Origin: Nitrososphaerota archaeon
GTDB taxonomy: Archaea > Thermoproteota > Nitrososphaeria_A > Caldarchaeales > JAVZCJ01
DNA length: 64,000 nucleotides
Assembly: GCA_038874475.1 (NCBI GenBank)
Contig: JAVZCJ010000006.1
Location: 1-64,000, forward strand
Reading direction: 5' to 3'
The notes beneath the pieces were generated by a model, which saw nothing but the letters and a program-made list of their open reading frames with translations, had not been told where the DNA came from and did no database searches. The position numbers and the translations under genes are program-made. Shown piece after piece: positions 17,686 through 24,715 of the stretch; position 1 is the stretch's first letter; each line of letters starts with the position of its first letter.

Positions 17686-17955
17686 TTAACTCATTTTTAA
17701 ATTTAATTTTACTTCAGATATGTCTTCCTTTATCATTTTTTCTTTAAAATCTTTTATGTCTTCTCCATTTCTACAACCAGAAACTAAACAATCTTTATTC
17801 TTTAAATAAATATTATACCATTGCTGAATCTTTTTAAATCTAAAACTTTCTAAGTATACATAAAGCTCTTTATCCCACCAACTTCCATATTCAACTTTTC
17901 CAATACCTCTTTTATGATTATAAATTTCCTTTTCTATTTTTTTAACATTACTCAT
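17686..17955 (-). pseudogene. N-terminal fragment of a methyltransferase
   Basis: From ATG 17953-17955 the frame reads MSNVKKIEKEIYNHKRGIG, then EYGSWWDKELYVYLESFRF and CLVSGCRNGEDIKDF. VSGCxNGED is the start of a SAM-binding motif with Arg in place of the expected Gly. The protein ends after 89 residues with unrelated sequence (KLNLKMS). The catalytic domain is gone. A longer frame starting at 17991 exists, but the 17955 start overlaps the previous fragment's stop in the usual operon style. Confidence 0.55.
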
Positions 17956-18088
17956 TTTATAACTTCTCTCATGCTTTCGGCTTTCTCCCAAATAACATTA
18001 TACTTCCCTTTAAGGTAATCAAGCCATGTAAAAAAATATCGTTTAGTTCTTCTATCTTTTATTAAATAATATGGCTTTCGTTTGTTCA
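17952..18088 (-). pseudogene. C-terminal tail of an unidentified gene
   Basis: A short frame contains KPYYLIKDRRTKRYFFTWL and DYLKGKYNVIWEKAESMREV before TGA at 17952-17954, overlapping the ATG of the next fragment. The overlap suggests the genuine 3' end of a former operon gene. I do not recognise the family; a polysaccharide-deacetylase tail is one guess. No start codon is available. Confidence 0.35.
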
Positions 18089-18146
18089 GCTACATCCGTC
18101 AAGAAAACATTATTTGTTTCTTCTTCAAGTCTTTACGTATATTTTA

Positions 18147-18463
18147 TCATTGAGGATAAAAATCACATAAAAGAGAAGAAAAAGCATAACTAGAGTGTAC
18201 AATATCAAATTCTTCATTGTTAAGTAATTCTTTTACTAGACAGCAGCTATCTAGAATAAAGGTGTTAAAGCTAAATGGTGAAAAAGAGGGTTTCATTTTT
18301 AAAATTGACTCTACATTCATGATATTTGCTTTTGAGGATATATCGTCTAGTAAGAATATTTTTACATCACATTCAATATTGAGTAATCCTTTTGAAAGAT
18401 TTTTTAAAAACCTGAGTATCCTATCTCTTCTTGTACCTATTAAGAGAATTCTAAGACTTATTT
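18147..18463 (-). pseudogene. N-terminal fragment of a GT4-like glycosyltransferase
   Basis: A frame of ~105 codons directly follows and overlaps the end of the GT2 gene at 18451. It reads ISLRILLIGTRRDRILRFLK, CDVKIFLLDDI and FDIVHSSYAFSSLL. This is the first Rossmann-type half of a GT-B glycosyltransferase. It ends at TGA with the sugar-nucleotide-binding half missing, and no in-phase ATG, GTG or TTG lies at its start. It is gene debris between intact glycosyltransferases. Confidence 0.5.
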
Positions 18464-19467
18464 TTTAGTGAATCGAATATTACTTTAAACAATCCTGTCC
18501 ATGATCCAATAACATAAGATAGAATAAAAAATGGGAAAGAGAGCATTCCTTTTATGGTTATGATCCTGTATTTAACACTAATAGCAAGGATAAATATTAG
18601 GTAGAATAAAGCTATGATTATAAGAATTAATGGAAGATTAACTGCTACTAAGAACAAAAACGCCAACAAGATAGAAAATACAAAGGGAAAAGGTGAAAAA
18701 AGCATTATATTAATTCTAGAAGATATAATTCTACCAAAACCATATTGGAAACCAGATTTGCACAAGCTTTTAATTGTTCTCCATCCTTTCCATCTGTGAA
18801 ATACGAACATCTTTGGTATAAATTGAAGTAGGTATCCTTTACTTCTAAGCCTAATGCCGAGGTCGGTATCTTCACACCATCTTAATTTTGGATTAAATCC
18901 TCCAACACTAACTAGCACATTCTTAAGATACGCACTATTTCCAGCAGGCATGCTGGAAACAAATTTTTCTTTATCTTCTTGTCGCATAAATTGGGAGGAA
19001 ATTTTTCCTAGAATGATTCCAATCGAATGGTAAGAGAATAATGTAAAATTATCAGAATCGTATGGTGGAGCATAGGGTCCACAAACTCCAACAACTCTAT
19101 TATTATCATTCTTTGAGAAGAAATTATATATTATTTCGATCCATTCTGGTGGGGCTTCGCAATCTGAATCAAGAAAGGCTATTATATTACCCGAAGAGGC
19201 ATAAATGCCTTTGTTTCTGTTGCTTGCCGGAGTACTACTAGGATCTTTTATTAAAATCATCGTAATTGATGAATAATTTTTCATAAAGTCATCTATTATT
19301 TTTACTGTTGAATCAGTAGAACCGCCATCAACAATTATTATTTCATGAGGTTTTATTTTTTGAGTAAGCAATGAACGTAGGCACTTCTCTATGGTACTTG
19401 AAGAGTTATATGTGTTTACAATTACTGATATAAGCAATTGTTTTCTATTCAGTAAAGGTTTCAACAA
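18451..19467 (-). CDS. Membrane-associated glycosyltransferase family 2
   Basis: The 338-aa protein shows ISVIVNTYNSSSTIEKCL, EIIIVDGGSTDSTVKII, ASNRNKGIYASSGNIIAFLD and DSDCEAPPEW, then RWCEDTDLGIRLRSKGY: a complete GT-A domain. Residues ~250-335 contain two or three membrane helices. It probably elongates a lipid-linked glycan at the inner membrane face. It follows a small TIGR04076-like frame by 4 nt on the same strand. Confidence 0.87.
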   Translation of the reverse strand: MLKPLLNRKQLLISVIVNTYNSSSTIEKCLRSLLTQKIKPHEIIIVDGGSTDSTVKIIDDFMKNYSSITMILIKDPSSTPASNRNKGIYASSGNIIAFLDSDCEAPPEWIEIIYNFFSKNDNNRVVGVCGPYAPPYDSDNFTLFSYHSIGIILGKISSQFMRQEDKEKFVSSMPAGNSAYLKNVLVSVGGFNPKLRWCEDTDLGIRLRSKGYLLQFIPKMFVFHRWKGWRTIKSLCKSGFQYGFGRIISSRINIMLFSPFPFVFSILLAFLFLVAVNLPLILIIIALFYLIFILAISVKYRIITIKGMLSFPFFILSYVIGSWTGLFKVIFDSLKNKS

Positions 19468-19470
19468 TCT

Positions 19471-19665
19471 TTAGCATGTTGAATATTGAAAAAGACCGCA
19501 TTGCTGCAGTGGATGGGATAGTAAGGATAGAGTACTCAAAATGTCGTCACTTTCCAGATATTTGTCCTTCTCTAAGACTATTCTCGGTCCCTTTATTGTT
19601 AATTTGTCTCCAACTTTATACATGGGATAAGACCCCCTTATTTCAATAACTTCTATTTCAAGCAT
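19471..19665 (-). CDS. Small protein, perhaps a TIGR04076-like fragment
   Basis: The 64 residues begin LEIEVIEIRGSYPMYKVGDK, which resembles the opening of TIGR04076 proteins (IEVVEIRGKCPxxKVGD), although the usual Cys is Tyr. LSTLSLLSHPLQQCG fits loosely with the next conserved block. Those proteins are usually longer and carry more cysteines, so this is either a short relative or a truncated copy. It lies between two GT2 genes with gaps of only a few bases. Function unknown. Confidence 0.4.
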   Translation of the reverse strand: MLEIEVIEIRGSYPMYKVGDKLTIKGPRIVLEKDKYLESDDILSTLSLLSHPLQQCGLFQYSTC

Positions 19666-19674
19666 TTAACTTCT

Positions 19675-20574
19675 TTATTTTTGTTCTCTTAATAAAGTTA
19701 TTATCGTGAATAATATTATCGCTGTTGTTGCAAGTATTAATCCAAGTATTATTGCTGCTATTGCTATTAATGCTATATTTGTTATTAATTGTTTTTGTTG
19801 CACATATATTTGTACTGCCCATATTCCAAAAGATAATCCTATTAATAATAATATTGCTCCTGGTATCCCATAACACATTAATGGGTGTCTTACTGATATG
19901 AATTTTATAGTGCTTGCTATTACGTCGAGTATATGAAATATTGGATTGTGTGTTGATGGTTTTGTTACTTCATATTTTATTGTTATTGGTATTTCTTTTA
20001 TTTTTAAATTATTGTCTATCGCTTTTAATATTATTTCTGTGCTTGCTCCCATTCCTTGTTCTGCTGGCTGTATTATTTCTATTGCTTTTTTATCATATGC
20101 TCTATATCCACTTTGTGCATCCGATATCCCTTTTTCCGCTATTTTCTCTGTTATTTTTGTTATCATTTTTATTCCTATTTCTCTATATTTTGGCATTTCT
20201 TGTTTACTTTTCTCTTCTAAAAACCTTGATCCTATTACTATATTTGCCTCTTTCTTTATTATCGGTTCTATTAATTTTGGAATATAGTCTGGGTCATGCT
20301 GATCATCAGCATCAAGTATAACCATTATGTCCGCTTTCATTTCTCTTGCTTTTTTGAATAGCGTTGCTAATGCTGCTCCATATCCCATATTCCTTTCATG
20401 TTTTATTAATATCGCTCCTAATTTTTCAGCAATTTCAGCAGTCATATCTTTGCTTCCGTCATCGCATACTATTACTTTATCAACATATTTTTGAGTTTTA
20501 ATTATCACTTTTGCAATTGTCTTTTCTTCATTATATGCAGGAATGCAAGCAATTATAAATGGTTTCTTGAACAT
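19675..20574 (-). CDS. Dolichyl-phosphate sugar synthase (GT2) with membrane tail
   Basis: The 299-aa enzyme carries IIACIPAYNEEKTIAKVII, VIVCDDGSKDMT, KHERNMGYGAAL, MVILDADDQHDPDYIPKLIE (DxD) and SGYRAYDKKAIE. This is the DPM1/AglJ-type pattern for making polyprenyl-phosphate hexose. Two membrane segments fill residues ~228-290. It supplies activated lipid-linked sugars for GT-C enzymes such as the 860-aa protein nearby. A broken paralogue lies at 22052-22376. Confidence 0.88.
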   Translation of the reverse strand: MFKKPFIIACIPAYNEEKTIAKVIIKTQKYVDKVIVCDDGSKDMTAEIAEKLGAILIKHERNMGYGAALATLFKKAREMKADIMVILDADDQHDPDYIPKLIEPIIKKEANIVIGSRFLEEKSKQEMPKYREIGIKMITKITEKIAEKGISDAQSGYRAYDKKAIEIIQPAEQGMGASTEIILKAIDNNLKIKEIPITIKYEVTKPSTHNPIFHILDVIASTIKFISVRHPLMCYGIPGAILLLIGLSFGIWAVQIYVQQKQLITNIALIAIAAIILGLILATTAIILFTIITLLREQK

Positions 20575-20634
20575 TTTTAAATCATCAAATTTTTCTAAGT
20601 TATGTTTTTCAAGTTTACTACTTAACTTTTATGC

Positions 20635-20890
20635 TTATAAAAATTCATCAATTCCTATGATTTCTAATGCCGTTATTTCTTCTGTATCTTTATCTTTATA
20701 TATGTATTTGTGGATGTATCGCTTCACCCAATTCAGCTTCTTTAGTTTTTCTAAATCTTATACATAATAATGATGTTTTTTGCTCAAGACTTACTTCAAT
20801 AACTTCTTCAGGCATTTTTAATTTAGTAACTTCACTAACTTTATTTATTATTTGTTTTAAATCAAGCTTTAATATAGACGTTGCAACCAT
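20635..20890 (-). pseudogene. DUF2283-like small protein with a frameshift
   Basis: The frame from 20890 gives SLEQKTSLLCIRFRKTKEAE and LGEAIHPQIHI, then stops. The expected continuation, YKDKDTEEITALEIIGIDEF, is found at once in the next frame and ends at TAA 20635-20637. Together they match the DUF2283 pattern (regulatory or antitoxin-like proteins of ~80 aa). The break lies in the repetitive ACATATATAAAGATAAAG stretch near 20697, so a recent frameshift or a sequencing error is equally likely. Confidence 0.6.
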
Positions 20891-21049
20891 CTTCTCTTTA
20901 TCATTCTTAAATATGTTTTACTACCTATTAAATATGCTGTTCTTATAATATTTTCATGTACTATAACATTAAAATATAAATCGTTACATTTCTTTAAAAA
21001 GTATTTTCCGCCCTATATCTATATTTAACTTCATTTAAAGGATTAATAC

Positions 21050-21511
21050 TCATAAAATTTTTACTTCTTTTAATGGCTTAGGTAGAATCCAATAGTAAGC
21101 TTTCCCATCCTTAATTCTTTTTAAGCCACTTTCTTCAATTTTATTCTTTACATATTTTAAAAAGCTTTCAATAGTTCCTGTTTTATCATAAATTGCAATA
21201 GAATCATAGTAAATATTTAATAGTAATGAATTAATCTCATATGGTTTAAGAAAATATTTAAGTTCCATGTCAATAAGTGTAATATCTTCATATTCTTTAC
21301 CTATAGCTTCACGTAAAATATTATAAAAGTACCTTCTTCTTATAACCATGTCTTCAATATTGCAATTCTCATGAAGCACAAGTAAGTCGATATCGCTTCT
21401 ATCTTTAGATTCTCCTCTAGCTCTAGAGCCAAACATTACTATGGCTTTTACACATGGCTCATTAAAATTTTTAAGTTGGTCCTTTAATAATTCTATATCT
21501 TGAATTTGCAT
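21050..21511 (-). CDS. Minimal nucleotidyltransferase (MNT-type)
   Basis: The 153-aa protein has VMFGSRARGESKDRSDIDLL, the GS...D.D active-site signature of the DNA polymerase beta superfamily used by MNT antitoxins. After it come helices and a strand with DITLIDMELKYFL. MNT proteins normally neutralise an adjacent HEPN toxin, sometimes by adding AMP. No HEPN gene stands beside it here; an orphan or independent role is possible. The ~45-aa tail after residue 110 is longer than in the shortest members. Confidence 0.8.
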   Translation of the reverse strand: MQIQDIELLKDQLKNFNEPCVKAIVMFGSRARGESKDRSDIDLLVLHENCNIEDMVIRRRYFYNILREAIGKEYEDITLIDMELKYFLKPYEINSLLLNIYYDSIAIYDKTGTIESFLKYVKNKIEESGLKRIKDGKAYYWILPKPLKEVKIL

Positions 21512-21536
21512 GTAGTTTTCATTTGCTTGTTTTTTA

Positions 21537-21929
21537 TTATATCTTCCACATATTTGGAATATAAATATTCTTTATTCCTAAATAAAAAATATATTTCTTA
21601 TCTTTTATCCAATTTAATGAATTCTTATTTCCCCAAGAATATGCAATTTTTACTATTTTTATTACTTCTTTTAATCCAATTTCATATATTTTATTTAAGA
21701 AATTATTCTCAAAAATTTCTTTTATTTTATTTAAAATTTTTAAAATTATATTTTTTAATTTTATGCTTTTTATTTTATTTACACATTTTATTGTTAAATT
21801 GATTATTTCTCTTTCTATATTATTTAATTTATACCATATTTTTAATCTAATAGCTTTTCTTTTTATTTTAATTAAAAATTCTTTATTTAAATTTATTTTT
21901 TCATTAAGAATTTCTTGAATATACATCAT
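21537..21929 (-). CDS. Conserved archaeal hypothetical protein, copy 1
   Basis: A 130-aa very basic, Ile/Lys-rich helical protein containing IKRKAIRLKIWYKLNNIERE and AYSWGNKNSLNWIKDKKYIF. I recall similar sequences (xKAIRxxxWFKxLxxxERxI ... SWGNxxAL) in other Thermoproteota but know no function or named domain. A nearly identical copy is at 28764-29156, with only a few amino-acid differences (KEVIKIV/KEVINIV, NMWKI/NIWKI). The duplication includes ~130 bp of upstream DNA. Confidence 0.6.
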   Translation of the reverse strand: MMYIQEILNEKINLNKEFLIKIKRKAIRLKIWYKLNNIEREIINLTIKCVNKIKSIKLKNIILKILNKIKEIFENNFLNKIYEIGLKEVIKIVKIAYSWGNKNSLNWIKDKKYIFYLGIKNIYIPNMWKI

Positions 21930-22073
21930 TTCTTAATTTTAATTATTTTTTAGAATATAAAAGTTTTTTATTTAGAAAACGTTCATAAACTATTTGAAAA
22001 AGCATTTTTATGAATTTAAAAGAGCTTATCATTAATAAAAATATTAGTTTTTTAAGGAATGTATTGAAAAATT
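21549..22073. repeat. ~525-bp direct repeat, copy 1
   Basis: This stretch covers almost all of the 130-aa gene and its upstream region, including gttcataaactatttgaaaa and aaggaatgtattgaaaaatt. It is repeated in the same orientation at 28776-29300 with only scattered differences. The two copies lie ~7.2 kb apart and bracket a polysaccharide operon. There are no transposase genes or obvious terminal inverted repeats, so homologous duplication is more likely than transposition. Confidence 0.85.
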
Positions 22074-22376
22074 CCTATATCTGCCTTTTCTTCTTTTAAT
22101 GTATTTATTAAAGAAGGTATTTCTTCAGGATCATGTTGCCCATCAGCATCTAATGTTACCACAATATCTGCATTATATTCCATTGCTTTTTTAAATAAAC
22201 TTCTTAACGCCTCTCCCTTTCCCATATTCCTTTCATGTTTTATTACTATTGCTTCCATCATCACATACTATTACTTTATCAACATATTTTTGAGTTTTAA
22301 TTATCACTTTTGCTATTGTTTTCTCTTCATTATATGCTGGAATACAAACAATAATTAAAGGTCTTTCTTCAATCAT
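22052..22376 (-). pseudogene. Broken paralogue of the dolichyl-phosphate sugar synthase
   Basis: The frame from ATG 22374-22376 reads ERPLIIVCIPAYNEEKTIAK and VDKVIVCDDGS, matching the gene at 19675. About 14 codons are then deleted with a change of frame, and the second frame continues EAIVIKHERNMGKGEALRSL and VTLDADGQHDPEEIPSL. After EEKAD the sequence switches to IGIFQYIP and a stop, which is the 3' end of the gene at 23198, not of the synthase. The DxD site and first half remain, but the membrane tail is lost. It is a mosaic remnant. Confidence 0.8.
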
Positions 22377-22513
22377 TTTTAAATTACCATGTTTTTTTTA
22401 AAGGATATGTACTATGTTCATACCGAAAAAATGCCCATATTACTAATGCTATAAAAAATCCAAAAGTAATTTACATTTTTTATTTCAATGATTTTTCTTC
22501 GCATTCCTAATAT

Positions 22514-22776
22514 TTAGGAATAAGCTCTTTCTCTCCATTCGACTAGGAGAACATGAATCCTTTTGAGATCCCATGAAATCTCATATATTACTCGTATGTC
22601 ACCAATTCTTGCCCTATACGTATCTACTTGCCCTTTAATTTTCTTTATATCATAATATTCGGCTGGAACTGGATTTTCACGAAAAATTAAAAGCATTTCT
22701 ATAATTCTTTGTTTATAATATTCTGGAAGTTTTTGATAGATTTTGCAGCTCTATGTGAAATTGTTACTTGAAACAA
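22514..22776 (-). pseudogene. RelE-type toxin gene with a one-base frameshift
   Basis: A TTG at 22774-22776 starts FQVTISHRAAKSIK, and one base short of the correct phase (in the run at 22730-22734) the frame moves to LPEYYKQRIIEMLLIFRENP, then KKIKGQVDTYRARIGDIRVI and HVLLVEWRERAYS. Joined, these give a full-length RelE/ParE-like ribosome-dependent RNase toxin with the GxxRVIYEI core. It is placed right after the RelB-like gene. As written, only residues from the internal ATG (22696) are in one frame. It is inactive or a sequencing error. Confidence 0.75.
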
Positions 22777-22781
22777 TTGTA

Positions 22782-22988
22782 TTAGCCTAATTCTTTAACT
22801 AAATCCTCTAAGCTTACAACAGAACCCTTTGCTATTTCTTTTCTAGCTTCTTCAAGCTCATTTCTATCTTTTTCACTTAATTCTTCTTCTGGTAAAAGCA
22901 TAGCTCTCAATTTTAAAAGTTCAAGTTTAATCATGTCTAACTTTTCCAGAAGTTGCTTTAACAAGCTCTCGCTAACTGTTATACTCAT
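22782..22988 (-). CDS. RelB-like antitoxin
   Basis: The 68-aa protein is helical and acidic: SITVSESLLKQLLEKLDMIK, then LSEKDRNELEEARKEIAKG and SVVSLEDLVKELG. The C-terminal pattern (xIAKGxxVSLEELxKEL) is typical of archaeal RelB/PHD-like antitoxins paired with RelE. It ends 5 nt before the TTG of the relE frame. If the toxin is dead the antitoxin may persist as a remnant. Confidence 0.75.
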   Translation of the reverse strand: MSITVSESLLKQLLEKLDMIKLELLKLRAMLLPEEELSEKDRNELEEARKEIAKGSVVSLEDLVKELG

Positions 22989-23169
22989 TCAAATCACCTA
23001 AACTTATAGAAAAAGTACTAAATAAAGTTTTGTAAAGTCATTATAAAATCTTGGAGTAGCCTTCATTTTATTAAAAAACTCTTCATTTAATATCATTTTA
23101 CATTCTAAAATATTTTTATTCTAATATTTTCTTATCATGTATTATTTGACTTTAAAAATATAACATTTA

Positions 23170-23226
23170 GCTTATCATTGATAAAAATGTTAGTTTTTTA
23201 AGGAATATATTGAAAAATTCCTATAT
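23170..23226. repeat. 3'-end cassette, one of three copies
   Basis: About 55 bp from cttatcattgataaaaatgt to attcctatatt recur at 22024-22080 and, less completely, at 29252-29301. In each case the sequence covers the end of a minus-strand frame coding IFQYIP plus the stop and its downstream DNA. The three frames upstream are different proteins. The cassette therefore marks recombination points at gene 3' ends. Confidence 0.75.
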
Positions 23227-24715
23227 TTCCAAAATGCTGTATCTCTTTAAATTGTGATGGAAGCTCAGAAATTTCATACCATCCTTTTCCTTTAATCCAC
23301 CAAATAGTATAAACTTCATTCCCGCTCTTTACATTTTCTTCACTAAATTGAATTAATTTTTTTATTAAGTCCTCTTTAACTTGCGAAGAAAGTCTAATAT
23401 CACTTATTTTAACAATTTTAGTTTTAAGAATAAATATTCTAGCCCAATCATTCATAGCTGCATGAAGTACCAATATAGAACTATTTTTATCTATTTTCTC
23501 ATTAAACCATTTCATAGCTTTTATAACATTTTCTGTATCTAAAAGAGAAACAGAATTTTGAAGCATTGAAGTTGGAATATATTGCTTATAATTATTCCAT
23601 TCTCCAAAATATTTAAATACTTGATATTCAGGAAAACTTAATAAATAATAGCCAGACATAATTAAATTCAATAGTAAAATAAATATTGCTAAGATTTTTC
23701 CTATACTAATTTTAAAAATAAATCCTTTTTTAAATTTCCAAATTTTTTCAAACCCTTCAATTGATAAAAATATTATTGGATAAACAAGCAAAATTGCCCA
23801 TCTAAACCATGATACTACAGAATATTCAGGAAGGAATAATGGCCAATATGAAAAAATCAAACATGCTATTAACCAACTCCATATATCTCTTTCTTTAATT
23901 GAGAAAACCCCTAATAAAAATAAAGGAGAAAGAGGCAAAAATAAATAGCATAAAAATCCAGAAATAAAAGAAGCTAAATCAATCCATGAATTTGAAACTA
24001 TTTTTTCATATGGGATTCTAATATTCCCAATAGTAGGATTATAAAGTTGATAAATAAAGAAGAAAAATGCTGGTATTATCATTAAAACTAAATAAACTTT
24101 AAATTTTAGATTTTTCTCAATAAAAAAATGCATTATCATTATTATAAAGAAAAGAACAGCTGTTAATTGATGAGATAAAATAGTAAGTAATCCTAATAAT
24201 GTTACACTAAATATTCTTAATTTAATATTCGATATTCTTAATGCTATTAAAGAAATTATGAGAAAAATAGAGCCGAGCATTTGACGATACAAATCCCATG
24301 ATATTCTTAATGAGACAAAATATATGCTAGCTAAAAATGAAACAAGAAAAGCTTTAAATGAATTCCAATTTAAAACTTTTCTACTATATAAATATAGAGA
24401 GAAACAAAGTAAACTAAATAAAATAGGACCAAATATTTTTATTATTAAAAATGGATCTTTAATAAATTCATTAAAAATTATTGCAATTATAAAGAAAAGA
24501 TTTGTAGATTTTAAAAAATTTATAATATTAAAATTCAAATTGCTATTCAAGATAATAGATATATATGTTATAGTATCATAACCTATTGGATAAGGCCAAG
24601 CAATAATTTCAGGTATAAATCTTATAAATAAAGGGAATAAGAATGCTGAAATAGGAAGAAATCTATTTATAAAAAAATCTTTTTTAAACAAATTATCTTG
24701 AAGTTTGAGTAGCAT
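23198..24715 (-). CDS. Polytopic membrane protein, GT-C glycosyltransferase-like
   Basis: This 505-aa protein has about ten membrane segments and short loops. Early in it, PYPIGYDTITYISII carries an Asp in the first extracytoplasmic loop, which is where GT-C enzymes keep a catalytic acidic residue. ISWDLYRQMLGSIFLI, WFRWAILLVYPIIFL and a ~90-residue outer C-terminal domain follow. It overlaps the 3' end of the DUF3131-like gene by 23 nt in the same operon. A role as transferase or polymerase for a surface glycan is inferred. Its last codons (IGIFQYIP) are the shared tail cassette. Confidence 0.6.
   Translation of the reverse strand: MLLKLQDNLFKKDFFINRFLPISAFLFPLFIRFIPEIIAWPYPIGYDTITYISIILNSNLNFNIINFLKSTNLFFIIAIIFNEFIKDPFLIIKIFGPILFSLLCFSLYLYSRKVLNWNSFKAFLVSFLASIYFVSLRISWDLYRQMLGSIFLIISLIALRISNIKLRIFSVTLLGLLTILSHQLTAVLFFIIMIMHFFIEKNLKFKVYLVLMIIPAFFFFIYQLYNPTIGNIRIPYEKIVSNSWIDLASFISGFLCYLFLPLSPLFLLGVFSIKERDIWSWLIACLIFSYWPLFLPEYSVVSWFRWAILLVYPIIFLSIEGFEKIWKFKKGFIFKISIGKILAIFILLLNLIMSGYYLLSFPEYQVFKYFGEWNNYKQYIPTSMLQNSVSLLDTENVIKAMKWFNEKIDKNSSILVLHAAMNDWARIFILKTKIVKISDIRLSSQVKEDLIKKLIQFSEENVKSGNEVYTIWWIKGKGWYEISELPSQFKEIQHFGNIGIFQYIP

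Noticed and set aside
19914-20321. Leu-rich plus-strand frames of 113-135 codons
   Set aside because: They are antisense to the well-conserved dolichyl-phosphate sugar synthase; the Leu/Ile content comes from the reverse complement of AT-rich codons.
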